From an uncultured Eubacteriales bacterium (GTDB taxonomy: Bacteria > Bacillota > Clostridia > Oscillospirales > CAG-272), in contig CAJJIY010000005.1 in NCBI GenBank assembly GCA_905187695.1, positions 8,911-72,910 of the forward strand: a stretch of DNA of 64,000 nt. The letters run 5' to 3'. Position numbers and translations under genes: made by a program. Each line of letters begins with the position of its first letter. Positions within the stretch are counted from its first letter, which is position 1. Of the stretch, positions 25,278-33,205 are shown piece after piece. The notes under the pieces are model-generated. The model did not search any database and was not told the DNA's origin. It saw only the letters and a list, made by a program, of their open reading frames with translations.

Positions 25278-25541
25278 GATTTCATCCTTTTCTCTACCAT
25301 GCGTGGTTTCCTGTTCTATCCCGAATTTATGCCGTTTGCATTTTCGGAACGGTCGGGATTGCTTGCGTTGTCTTTCGGGCATTTGCAACGGAAGTATTAT
25401 TACGCTTCCTCTCTTTGCTATCTGGACGGTTCGCTGTATTTCCTCAACGGCTATTACTTCGGCGGCATCACCAATGTACTTGGCGACGCGCACACCTATC
25501 GTCTCGACCTTTCTACCGGCACGCTTACAAAGCTGGACTAA
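25278..25541 (+). pseudogene. C-terminal gene fragment (about 87 codons)
   Basis: The frame is open from 25278 after an in-frame TAG and ends at 25541 just before a terminator. From ATG 25299 it reads 80 residues including KYYYASSLCYLDGSLYFLNG and ending R-L-D-L-S-T-G-T-L-T-K-L-D, which looks like the final blades of a repeat protein, not a complete small protein. There is no ribosome site before the ATG. Base composition returns to native level exactly here. It is best read as the surviving 3' end of a gene whose 5' part was replaced by the AT-rich island. Confidence 0.55.
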
Positions 25542-25548
25542 AATCCGG

Positions 25549-25587
25549 AAGGAAACCGACATTTGTCGGTTTCCTTCTCTTTTTTGG
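25549..25587 (+). terminator. Intrinsic terminator after the gene fragment
   Basis: 12-bp perfect stem 25549-25560/25565-25576, then a T-rich run. Confidence 0.9.
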
Positions 25588-25596
25588 CTTTTCCAC

Positions 25597-25625
25597 TTGT
25601 AAAACGGGACAAAATGTGCTATGAT
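25597..25625 (+). promoter_or_regulatory. Promoter of the 25678-metG operon
   Basis: TTGTAA (25597-25602), 17 bp, TATGAT (25620-25625). Confidence 0.65.
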
Positions 25626-25677
25626 ATAAGACAAATATGGATCGTAAAGACAATGCGGTCAGAAAGGGGGGAGCGCC

Positions 25678-26511
25678 ATGTCGCTTCGGGTGTCTCGGGC
25701 AGAGCGTCGCGTTTTCCGGGGGGCGGCAAAAGAGCTCTTCTGTAAAGCACAACAGGTGCTTGGCCGTCCGGGCGTGCTCACGCGGATGTTGCTTTCTTTT
25801 CTCCTTGTGCTTGCGGCGGGCGGCGTCTTTCTCCTTTTCTCCGCCTTGTTCGGGGCCTTTTTCGGTGCGCTTCCGGGAATTTCTCCGGGTGCGCAAAAAA
25901 TACTTTCTTACCTTTCGAACGGCATTTTCCTGGCGCTTTGCTTCTTCCTTTTGCTGCCGCTTTTCTGGGGGCGAATGCGCATGGCGGCGCAGTGCCTTCT
26001 GGGTGAACTGCCACCTGTGACTTCGGTTTTTTATGCCTTTACCTCCGGTCGGCGCTATCTTCGTGCATTGCAGGCCTCGGTTTGCGCGCTTCTTTTCCTT
26101 GGCGTACCGGTGGGCATCACTGCGGCGCTCTTGTTTGTCCCGCCGCGCGTTTTTGCGGCTCTCTCCGCTTCTATGTCGATGGGCGTTTCGGTTGCGATTA
26201 CGGTGTTTTCATGGGTGCTTGTGGTGCTGATCGGCCTGACGCTTTTGTTGCTTTCTTTTTTGCTCCTGCCGTTTTTACCGTGGCTCTTTGCCTATGAAAG
26301 GCGGCCGGTCCGGTTGCTTTTTGCCGACTACCTGAAACGCGTGTCCCCCCTTTCGGTTGGGATTTTTTATCACGCAGAGGGGCTTTTGTGGCGCGTGCTT
26401 TTGTCGCTTTTAGGCGTCGGTGTGCCGGGGCTTCTTTACTTTTTCCACCTCAATCTTTTGTCTTTTCTGTGCCTTTCGTTGGCACTTACCCCGAAGGAGG
26501 ATCTCACATGA
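25678..26511 (+). CDS. Polytopic membrane protein of unknown function
   Basis: The 277-aa product has six hydrophobic segments of membrane-helix length (about residues 37-60, 80-100, 130-155, 160-180, 180-205, 240-270) and an Arg-rich N-terminus, giving a plausible six-helix protein. A cytoplasmic R-M-R-M-A-A-Q-C-L-L-G-E-L-P motif follows helix 2. I cannot assign a family; the layout resembles DUF975-type proteins without a clear motif match. ATG 25678 follows AAAGGGGGG. Its stop codon overlaps the metG start (ATGA at 26508), so the genes are translationally coupled, but a functional link to methionyl-tRNA is not evident. Confidence 0.75.
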   Translation: MSLRVSRAERRVFRGAAKELFCKAQQVLGRPGVLTRMLLSFLLVLAAGGVFLLFSALFGAFFGALPGISPGAQKILSYLSNGIFLALCFFLLLPLFWGRMRMAAQCLLGELPPVTSVFYAFTSGRRYLRALQASVCALLFLGVPVGITAALLFVPPRVFAALSASMSMGVSVAITVFSWVLVVLIGLTLLLLSFLLLPFLPWLFAYERRPVRLLFADYLKRVSPLSVGIFYHAEGLLWRVLLSLLGVGVPGLLYFFHLNLLSFLCLSLALTPKEDLT

Positions 26512-28490
26512 AAGAAAAATATTACCTGACAACAGCCATTGCTTACGCCTCCCGCAAACCGCATTTCGGCAACACCTACGAGATCATTATGTCGGACGCG
26601 GTGGCCCGTTACAAGCGGATGCGCGGCTATGATGTCTATTTCTGCACCGGCACGGACGAGCACGGTCAGAAAATCGAGGCGCTGGCCAAGGAAGCCGGCG
26701 TGACGCCCAAGGCCTATGTGGACGGGGTGGCCGGTGAGATTCGCGCCATCTGGGACAAGATGAATGCCAGCTATGACTATTTTATCCGTACCACCGACGA
26801 AAATCATGTGACCGCCGTGCAGAAGATTTTCCGCAAATTTTATGAAAAAGGCGATATTTACAAGGGCCAGTATGAGGGCTGGTACTGCACCCCTTGCGAG
26901 TCCTTTTTTACCGCTTCTCAGGCGGTGGACGGCAAGTGCCCGGATTGCGGCCGGCCGCTTGCGAAAGCCAAGGAAGAGGCCTATTTCTTCCGGATGAGCC
27001 GCTACGCCGGGGAACTGACCGGATATATTGAAAGCCATCCCGATTTCATTAAGCCGGAATCCCGCAAACGCGAAATGCTCAATAACTTTCTGAAGACCGA
27101 GGGCGGTCTCCAGGATCTTTGCGTGTCCCGCACTTCTTTTTCGTGGGGCATCCCGGTGGATTTTGACCCCAAACATGTGGTCTATGTGTGGTTGGATGCG
27201 CTGGTGAACTATATCACGGCGCTCGGCTACGATCCGGACAAGTCCTTTGAGGAGCAGTCGGAACACTTTAAAAAATACTGGCCCTGCGATGTGCATATCA
27301 TCGGCAAGGATATTCTGCGTTTCCACACCATCTACTGGCCGATTTTCCTCACCGCGCTGGGGCTTCCGCTTCCGCGTCTGGTTTTCGGTCACCCGTGGTT
27401 CAACGCCGCCGAGGAAAAGAAAAACGGCGACGGCGCGGAGGTGAAAATGTCCAAGTCCCGTGGCAATGTCATTTATGCCGATGAACTGGCCCAGACTTTC
27501 GGCGTGGACGGCGTCCGTTATTTTGCCCTTTCCGAAATGCCTTACGATAGCGACGGCCGTATTTGCTATACCAATGTGCTCACACGCTATAATACCGATC
27601 TGGCCAATAATCTCGGAAACCTTGTCAGCCGTACCCATGCCATGACGGTAAAATATTTCGGCGGCGTTGTTCCGGTTCCCGCGGCCGAGGAAGGGCCGGA
27701 TGGGGAACTGAAGGCGGCCGTGCGCAACTGTGTAGAGAAATATACCGCGCTGATGGACGGGTTCCGCCTGGCCGATGCGGCAGACGAGATCTTTTCTCTT
27801 TTGCGCCGCGCCAACAAATATATTGACGAAACGATGCCCTGGGCGCTGGCCAAGGACGAAAGCCGGCGCGAACGGCTCGGCAGTGTGCTCTACAATCTGC
27901 TGGAAACCATCCGCACAGCGGCCGTTTTGCTGACGCCGTTTATTCCCGAAACGGCCGGAAAAATCTTTGCTCAGTTGAATACCGACCTGTCCGCTTTTGA
28001 AACGGTTTCGGCTTTCGGCGCCTACCGTCCCGGTACGGTGTTGGGTGCGGCCGCGCCGCTCTTTGCCCGTGTGGACGAAAAGGTGGTGGCCGAAATTATC
28101 AAGGCGCGGGAAGAAGCCGCCGCCAAGGCCGAAAAGGCCGCGGCCATACCGGAAAAACCGGAGGGCTGTGCGGTGATTGGCATAGATGATTTTATGAAGG
28201 TGGAACTGCGCAGCGCCAAGGTGCTTGCCTGCGAGAAGGTGCCGAAAGCCAAAAAACTCTTAAAGCTGCAACTGGATCTCGGTTATGAACAGCGGCAGGT
28301 CGTTTCGGGCATTGCCGGATTTTACGAACCGGAGGCGCTTATCGGAAAGAAGGTCATTGTGGTGGCCAATCTGGCGCCTGCCACGCTGTGCGGCATCGAG
28401 TCAAACGGCATGATTCTGGCGGCCGGCGAGAAGCAGATCCGCGTGGTCTTTCTGGATCCGGAAACGCCGCTGGGCGAGCGTATCCGCTGA
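26508..28490 (+). CDS. metG: Methionyl-tRNA synthetase with C-terminal tRNA-binding domain
   Basis: MetG charges tRNA-Met with methionine. ATG 26508 follows GAAGGAGG; product 660 aa. The class I HIGH motif appears as P-H-F-G-N near residue 19, and the zinc knuckle as CTPC and CPDC around residues 127-147. The methionine/tRNA region includes W-L-D-A-L-V-N-Y. KMSKS is present as VKMSKSRGN near residue 312. Residues about 555-660 form an EMAP/Trbp111-type OB-fold dimerisation and tRNA-binding domain (F-M-K-V-E-L-R-S-A-K-V). The gene is coupled to the upstream membrane protein gene and followed by a hairpin. Confidence 0.97.
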   Translation: MKEKYYLTTAIAYASRKPHFGNTYEIIMSDAVARYKRMRGYDVYFCTGTDEHGQKIEALAKEAGVTPKAYVDGVAGEIRAIWDKMNASYDYFIRTTDENHVTAVQKIFRKFYEKGDIYKGQYEGWYCTPCESFFTASQAVDGKCPDCGRPLAKAKEEAYFFRMSRYAGELTGYIESHPDFIKPESRKREMLNNFLKTEGGLQDLCVSRTSFSWGIPVDFDPKHVVYVWLDALVNYITALGYDPDKSFEEQSEHFKKYWPCDVHIIGKDILRFHTIYWPIFLTALGLPLPRLVFGHPWFNAAEEKKNGDGAEVKMSKSRGNVIYADELAQTFGVDGVRYFALSEMPYDSDGRICYTNVLTRYNTDLANNLGNLVSRTHAMTVKYFGGVVPVPAAEEGPDGELKAAVRNCVEKYTALMDGFRLADAADEIFSLLRRANKYIDETMPWALAKDESRRERLGSVLYNLLETIRTAAVLLTPFIPETAGKIFAQLNTDLSAFETVSAFGAYRPGTVLGAAAPLFARVDEKVVAEIIKAREEAAAKAEKAAAIPEKPEGCAVIGIDDFMKVELRSAKVLACEKVPKAKKLLKLQLDLGYEQRQVVSGIAGFYEPEALIGKKVIVVANLAPATLCGIESNGMILAAGEKQIRVVFLDPETPLGERIR

Positions 28491-28498
28491 TTTTACCG

Positions 28499-28530
28499 GG
28501 GTTGCCGCGTGTCCGCGTGGCAACCCTTTT
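28499..28530 (+). terminator. Intrinsic terminator after metG
   Basis: Stem 28499-28506/28519-28526 with extra inner GC pairing, then TTTT. Confidence 0.75.
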
Positions 28531-28552
28531 ATCCAAAAAACAAGGAGAAAGC

Positions 28553-29536
28553 ATGAAAATCACAGTCATCGGGTGCGGCCGGTGGGGGTCGCTCATTACA
28601 TGGTATCTGGCCGGAAAGGGGCATGAGGTCACACTGTACGGCCGGGAGACCTCGGCGCATATGCAACAGTTTCTTGCCACCCGGCAAAACGATCTGCTCA
28701 CCCTGCCGGACTCTGTGTGCCTTTCGACCGATCTCACAAAAGCTTTGGAAGGCGCCAAAACCGTTATTTTGTCCGTGCCTTCCCAAAGCCTTCGCGCCCT
28801 TTTGAAAGAAGCCCCGCTTCGTGCGCTGAAAAACCCTTCCTTTGTTCTTTGTATGAAAGGGCTGGAGATCGAGAGCGGCAAGCGTCTTTCCGAGGTGGTG
28901 CACGAAGAACTGCCCGAAGGCCGCGTGGCGGTCTGGCTGGGGCCGGGTCATGTGCAGGAATTTTATGCAGGCATTCCGAACTGCATGGTGATTGACAGTG
29001 CCGACAAAGCCTTTCAGCGGGAGCTGATTTCGGCTTTTTCCGGCGATCTCATCCGTTTTTACTACGGGCAGGACCTGCTTGGCAATGAGATCGGCGCGGC
29101 GCTCAAAAATGTCATCGGGATTGCCGCCGGTTTTCTGGATGGGCTGTCACTGACCACGCTGAAAGGCCCGCTGATGAGCCGGGGGACCGCAGAGGTGGCG
29201 CGTCTGATCAAAGCCATGGGCGGCGATCCGCTCTCTGCCTATGGCCTTTGCCATCTGGGGGACTATGAAGCTACCGTTTTTTCGCCCTATTCGCACAACC
29301 GTACTTTCGGCGAAAACTACATAAAGGGCATCCCCTATACCGCGCTGGCAGAAGGATATTACACCGTCAGAGCCCTGCGCGTGCTGGAAATTCAATATCA
29401 TATGGAGATGCCGATTTGCGATTCGGTTTACCGGGTACTTTATGAAAACGCCGTGCCGCGGGAGGAGATCGATCGGCTGTTCGGCCGTTCGCTCAAGCCG
29501 GAGTTTTACGACCGCATCCGGGAGGAAAAGGCATGA
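28553..29536 (+). CDS. GpsA-like NAD(P)-dependent glycerol-3-phosphate dehydrogenase
   Basis: GpsA makes sn-glycerol 3-phosphate for phospholipids from dihydroxyacetone phosphate. The 327-aa product opens with the Rossmann loop MKITVIGCGRWGSLITWYLA. The catalytic-lysine region is well conserved (GNEIGAALKNVIGIAAGFLD near residue 183), as is a T-R-G-type helix (M-S-R-G-T-A-E-V-A-R-L) and S-H-N-R-T-F-G. The usual G-P-S-x-A-x-E motif is instead G-P-G-H-V-Q-E and the G-D-N-A segment is L-K-G-P, so it belongs to a divergent subfamily and its substrate should be treated with caution. ATG 28553 follows AAGGAG. tatD overlaps its stop by 4 nt. Confidence 0.82.
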   Translation: MKITVIGCGRWGSLITWYLAGKGHEVTLYGRETSAHMQQFLATRQNDLLTLPDSVCLSTDLTKALEGAKTVILSVPSQSLRALLKEAPLRALKNPSFVLCMKGLEIESGKRLSEVVHEELPEGRVAVWLGPGHVQEFYAGIPNCMVIDSADKAFQRELISAFSGDLIRFYYGQDLLGNEIGAALKNVIGIAAGFLDGLSLTTLKGPLMSRGTAEVARLIKAMGGDPLSAYGLCHLGDYEATVFSPYSHNRTFGENYIKGIPYTALAEGYYTVRALRVLEIQYHMEMPICDSVYRVLYENAVPREEIDRLFGRSLKPEFYDRIREEKA

Positions 29537-30336
29537 CGGGCATTTTCGATTCGCACGCGCATTACTATGACGCGCGTTTTGAGGAATTGCCGGGCGGCGC
29601 AGACGCGCTTCTTGCCGGATTGCCGGGGGAGGGCGTTTCCCGGATCTTAAATGTCGCCACCTCGCCCGAAAACACAGCGGCGGTACTTGCGCAGGCCGCG
29701 CGTTGGCCGTTTCTGTATGCCGCCGTCGGCATTCATCCGACGGATGGTCAGGCGCTTGCCGACCCCGCCGCGGCCATCGGGGGACTGGACGCGCTTTTAA
29801 GGGACAAAAAGGGCAGGCAGGAACAAAAAATCGTGGCGCTGGGCGAAATCGGTCTGGACTATCACTATCCCGATACCGACCGTGAAAAGCAGGCTCTTTT
29901 TTTTGAGGCGCAACTGGCCCTTGCCGGGGAACTGGCCCTGCCGGTGATCATTCATGACCGGGAAGCGCACGGCGATACCTTTGCGGCTGTGTGCCGCCAT
30001 CCCGGCGTACAGGGCGTTTTCCACAGCTACAGCGGCAGTGCCGAGATGGCGCGGGATCTGATTCGCCGTGGCTGGTATCTTTCTTTTTCCGGGGTCGTTA
30101 CCTATAAAAACGCGCGCCATGTGCGCGAAGCGGCCGCTCTTACCCCGCCCGACCGCATCCTGGTGGAAACGGATTGTCCCTATCTTCCGCCGGTGCCGCA
30201 CCGCGGGGAGATCAATCATTCGGGCTATCTGTCCTGTACGCTCGCCGTACTTGCCGAAGTTTGCGGATGCACGACGGAAGAGATGGCGCGGCGCACCGCT
30301 CAAAACGCTTCCCGCCTTTTCGGGGTCGCACTCTGA
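29533..30336 (+). CDS. tatD: TatD-family metal-dependent deoxyribonuclease
   Basis: TatD-type hydrolases use two metal ions to cut DNA, with roles proposed in repair and quality control. The 267-aa product shows the TIM-barrel ligands in order: D-S-H-A-H at residues 6-10, G-E-I-G-L-D-Y near residue 108, a His in V-I-I-H-D, a His in F-H-S-Y-S-G-S, and V-E-T-D-C-P-Y-L with the last Asp. The start ATG overlaps the gpsA-like stop (ATGA), so it is translationally coupled. In many Clostridia tatD follows metG; here the gpsA-like gene is inserted between them. Confidence 0.93.
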   Translation: MTGIFDSHAHYYDARFEELPGGADALLAGLPGEGVSRILNVATSPENTAAVLAQAARWPFLYAAVGIHPTDGQALADPAAAIGGLDALLRDKKGRQEQKIVALGEIGLDYHYPDTDREKQALFFEAQLALAGELALPVIIHDREAHGDTFAAVCRHPGVQGVFHSYSGSAEMARDLIRRGWYLSFSGVVTYKNARHVREAAALTPPDRILVETDCPYLPPVPHRGEINHSGYLSCTLAVLAEVCGCTTEEMARRTAQNASRLFGVAL

Positions 30337-30368
30337 ACGGAGAATTGCTCTCTTTCGGGGCGCGTGTC

Positions 30369-30413
30369 AATTGCCTGTCCGGCACTTTTGAGGTGCCAGG
30401 CAGGCAATTTTTG
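30369..30413 (+). terminator. Terminator after tatD
   Basis: 9-bp outer stem 30369-30377/30401-30409 with a nested inner hairpin, followed by T residues. Confidence 0.8.
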
Positions 30414-30479
30414 TGCAATTTATCCAAAAGTAACCGGGTTGTTTCTCCGTTTTGCCGTTCAGAATTTCCAATAATCATC

Positions 30480-30508
30480 TTGAAAAGTGAACAAACATAG
30501 GATATAAT
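30480..30508 (+). promoter_or_regulatory. Sigma-A promoter of the EF-G-like gene
   Basis: TTGAAA (30480-30485), 17 bp, TATAAT (30503-30508). The 93-nt leader that follows contains two short GC hairpins (about 30529-30543 and 30543-30560). Confidence 0.85.
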
Positions 30509-30601
30509 AAAAACAGGATGCCGAAAGCCCGCGGGTCTGCCCGCCTGGATGCTGGCAGGCAAACCGTTTAACACGCCAAGGGCGACAAAGGAGGAAATTC
30601 T

Positions 30602-32644
30602 ATGGCTGCATTCGACACAAAAGCAATTCGGAACCTGGCATTGCTGGGACACGGCTCTTGCGGGAAGACCTCGCTGACCGAAGCAATGCTTTACCTGAGC
30701 GGACGAACCGACCGCGTGGGAAAGATCGCGGACGGAAACACGGTTTGCGATTTTGACCCGGAAGAACAGAAGCGCGGCTTTTCTATTTCCGCCTCGCTGG
30801 CTTCGCTTGTTTATAAAGATATTAAAATCAACATTCTGGATACGCCGGGTTATCCCGATTTTGAGGGCGAGGTCCGTCAGGCGCTCCGTGTGGCGGGCAG
30901 TGCCGTCATTGTGGTGGACGGTAAGAGCGGCATTGAGGTCGGCACGGAACTGGCTTTTGACGCCGCCACAGAGGCCGGCGTACCGAAAGTATTTTTTATC
31001 AATAAGTGCGACGATCCAGACTATGATTTTACCAAGTCTTTTGCCGAGCTGCGCGAGCGTTTCGGCAACGATATCTGCCCGGTTTTCATTCCGTATCGGA
31101 AAGGGAACGACACCGCCATGATCGACCTGGTGGATATGAAGGCGTATTCCTATGCGCAAAACGGCCGACGCAGCGAGATTCCCATGGACGCGGAGATGAG
31201 TGCGCTGGCGGCACACTATAAGGATAATTTCAATGAGGCCATTGCCACCACGGATGAGGCGCTCATGGAAAAATATTTTGCCGGCGAAGAGATCACCCGC
31301 GAGGAAGCGGCGCTGGCATTGCATGAGGGTATTATTGCCGGCAGTATCAAGCCGGTCTACTGTGGCTCTGCCGTCAAAATGTGGGGCGTAATCGCCATGC
31401 TGGACGCAGTGGCCGAATCCTTCCCGCGCTTTACCGCCAAGAAAGAAGAAACGCTGGAAGACGGCGGAAAAATCAAAATCGATCCGGCCGGCGAAACCGC
31501 GCTCTTCATTTTCAAGACCGTGGCCGACCCGTTTGTGGGTCAGATGTCCTATTTCAAGGTCATGAGCGGTACTTTGCGTCGGGATATGACGCTGAAGAAC
31601 AGCCGCGGCGGTAGTGAAAAAATGGCGCATTTTTACACTATGGTGGGCAAAAAACAGGAAGAGGCCGAAGAATTTGCCTGCGGCGACATCGGCATGATCG
31701 CCAAACTTTCCGCCGCCAAAACCAATGATACGCTCTCGGAATCCGGCACACTCACTTACCGGAAGATCCGTTATCCCGTGCCCTATATGACACAGGTCAT
31801 TCTGCCGCAGAGCGCGGCGGACGAAAGCAAGATGTCTCAGAGTATTTCCCGGATGCTGGATGAGGATCTGACGCTCCGCTATGAAAATGACGCGGAAACT
31901 TCTCAGATGCTCATTTCGGGTCTGGGCGATACGCACCTGTCCGTGCTGGCCGCGCGCCTCAAGACCCGTTTCGGCGTCAATATCAAACTGGCCGTACCGC
32001 GCATTGCCTATCGGGAGCGCATTACCAAACGGGTGGATGTGCAGGGCAAACACAAAAAGCAAAACGGCGGTTCGGGACAGTACGGAGATGTGCGCATCCG
32101 GTTTGCGCCCGGCACCGAGGAAGGGCTGACTTTCAAGGTTTCCGTGGTCGGCGGCACAGTTCCCAAGGAATATTTCCCGGCTGTGGAAGAAGGCCTTCGC
32201 AAAGCCATGACCAAGGGCAAGTACGGATACCCCATGGTACAGCTGGAAGCGGATCTTTACGATGGTTCTTACCATGATGTGGATTCGGACAGCCGCTCCT
32301 TTGAGACGGCGGCGCAACTGGCCTACAAACTTTGTCTGGAGCAGGCCGCGCCGGTGTTGCTGGAGCCGGTCGGAGAACTGAACATCACGGTTCCGGAAAG
32401 TCTGGTGGGCACCGTCATGGGCGATCTTAACAAACGACGGGGGAGCGTGATGGGTATGGATTCCGCCGCGCGCAAGGGTTATACCACCGTACACGCCATG
32501 GCGCCCAAGGCCGAACTGCTGGATTATCCCATTGTTCTGCGCGCGATGACCAAAGGGCTGGGCGTTTTCGATTTCAGCGTGACCGGTTACGAAGTTGTAC
32601 CCGCCAATTTGGTCCCGAAAATCACAAGTGAGCAAAAAAATTAA
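30602..32644 (+). CDS. Elongation factor G-like translational GTPase
   Basis: The 680-aa product has the full EF-G domain order: G domain with G-H-G-S-C-G-K-T (residues 16-23), D-T-P-G-Y near residue 81 and N-K-C-D near residue 135, domain II, then domain III/IV with GGSGQYGDVRIRF and Y-D-G-S-Y-H-D-V-D-S, and domain V ending R-R-G-S-V-M-G-M-D. The switch I element is R-G-F-S-I-S instead of the canonical R-G-I-T-I, and the gene is not next to rpsL/rpsG/tuf. So this is the second, EF-G-like paralogue seen in many Clostridia, not the housekeeping fusA. Its exact role (translocation, recycling or ribosome rescue) is unknown. AAAGGAGG precedes ATG 30602. Confidence 0.87.
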   Translation: MAAFDTKAIRNLALLGHGSCGKTSLTEAMLYLSGRTDRVGKIADGNTVCDFDPEEQKRGFSISASLASLVYKDIKINILDTPGYPDFEGEVRQALRVAGSAVIVVDGKSGIEVGTELAFDAATEAGVPKVFFINKCDDPDYDFTKSFAELRERFGNDICPVFIPYRKGNDTAMIDLVDMKAYSYAQNGRRSEIPMDAEMSALAAHYKDNFNEAIATTDEALMEKYFAGEEITREEAALALHEGIIAGSIKPVYCGSAVKMWGVIAMLDAVAESFPRFTAKKEETLEDGGKIKIDPAGETALFIFKTVADPFVGQMSYFKVMSGTLRRDMTLKNSRGGSEKMAHFYTMVGKKQEEAEEFACGDIGMIAKLSAAKTNDTLSESGTLTYRKIRYPVPYMTQVILPQSAADESKMSQSISRMLDEDLTLRYENDAETSQMLISGLGDTHLSVLAARLKTRFGVNIKLAVPRIAYRERITKRVDVQGKHKKQNGGSGQYGDVRIRFAPGTEEGLTFKVSVVGGTVPKEYFPAVEEGLRKAMTKGKYGYPMVQLEADLYDGSYHDVDSDSRSFETAAQLAYKLCLEQAAPVLLEPVGELNITVPESLVGTVMGDLNKRRGSVMGMDSAARKGYTTVHAMAPKAELLDYPIVLRAMTKGLGVFDFSVTGYEVVPANLVPKITSEQKN

Positions 32645-32673
32645 AAAAATTTTAAGAAAATGTGATTTTGGCG

Positions 32674-32702
32674 TTGACAAATTCACAGATTTGTATTATA
32701 AT
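32674..32702 (+). promoter_or_regulatory. Perfect-consensus sigma-A promoter
   Basis: TTGACA (32674-32679), 17 bp, TATAAT (32697-32702). It drives the 57-aa peptide gene. Confidence 0.93.
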
Positions 32703-32749
32703 CTATACGAACGGAAAACTAATTCCTGCATTTAAGGAGGCAACAAAAG

Positions 32750-32923
32750 ATGAAACATATTTATCTCGAGCCCCGTGCCAGTGTCCGTATGCTGTTGGCC
32801 ATGGATATCATTGCCGCTTCCGGTGAGCCGACTCCCGGTGGCAATAAGCCGGATGATCCGGGCAAGGATCTGACACCCGAACCGCTGCCCGAAGACGACA
32901 CTGCCGACGATACGCTGGACTGA
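32750..32923 (+). CDS. Short acidic peptide (57 aa) of the D-[VI]-I-x-A-S family
   Basis: ATG 32750 follows TTAAGGAGG (32732-32740) behind a perfect sigma-A promoter, and two hairpins close the unit, so strong expression is expected. The product begins MKHIYLEPRASVRMLLAMDI and reaches the I-A-A-S-G core, then has a Pro/Gly/Asp/Glu-rich tail ending D-D-T-L-D. The N-terminal half aligns with the 39-aa peptide at 1233 with one gap; the tails are unrelated. There is no signal peptide, Cys or membrane helix. Function unknown. A peptide-type ABC exporter follows about 280 nt downstream under separate control. Being a RiPP-like precursor or a small regulator are both only possibilities. Confidence 0.72.
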   Translation: MKHIYLEPRASVRMLLAMDIIAASGEPTPGGNKPDDPGKDLTPEPLPEDDTADDTLD

Positions 32924-32935
32924 TTGGGGTAATTT

Positions 32936-33005
32936 CCGAGCCGCCGCTTGCGACGGCTCGGTCTCGCCTTATTTTTTGGCCGGATTGCTTCCGGCTTTAT
33001 TTTGT
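32936..33005 (+). terminator. Two hairpins closing the peptide gene
   Basis: 8-bp stem 32936-32943/32954-32961, and 6-bp stem 32979-32984/32990-32995 followed by T-rich sequence. Confidence 0.75.
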
Positions 33006-33056
33006 TTACAATTGCTTAAAAAGGCCGAAAAATTCCGGTTTTTTCTTTTTTGGCTC

Positions 33057-33085
33057 TTGACAACGATATTTTTTTGTGCTACCAT
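33057..33085 (+). promoter_or_regulatory. Promoter upstream of the ABC exporter
   Basis: TTGACA (33057-33062), 17 bp, TACCAT (33080-33085). A 13-nt palindrome (33101-33113, TGACA/TGTCA) lies just downstream. Confidence 0.7.
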
Positions 33086-33126
33086 GTGCCTGTAAGGTGT
33101 TGACATTTTGTCAGCAATCCAAGGCG

Positions 33127-33149
33127 AACTGTCGGGCGGCAGTTTTTTT
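33127..33149 (+). terminator. Probable attenuator in the exporter leader
   Basis: 7-bp stem 33127-33133/33138-33144 (one G-U pair), loop GGGC, seven T residues from 33143. It lies between the promoter and the first exporter gene, with no second good promoter after it. Confidence 0.6.
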
Positions 33150-33159
33150 AAAGGTCATG

Positions 33160-33177
33160 AGTTAGCATTGGCTAACT
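33160..33177. promoter_or_regulatory. Palindromic operator-like site
   Basis: AGTTAGC-ATTG-GCTAACT, a perfect 7-bp inverted repeat 29 nt before the exporter start, overlapping neither promoter hexamer. It could be a repressor site or an RNA hairpin. Confidence 0.4.
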
Positions 33178-33205
33178 TTGAAGAGAAAAGAAAAGAGGAA
33201 GAAAA

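Noticed and set aside
25106..25300. 64-codon minus-strand frame upstream of the HTH gene
   Set aside because: Overlaps the HTH promoter and has no plausible start site.
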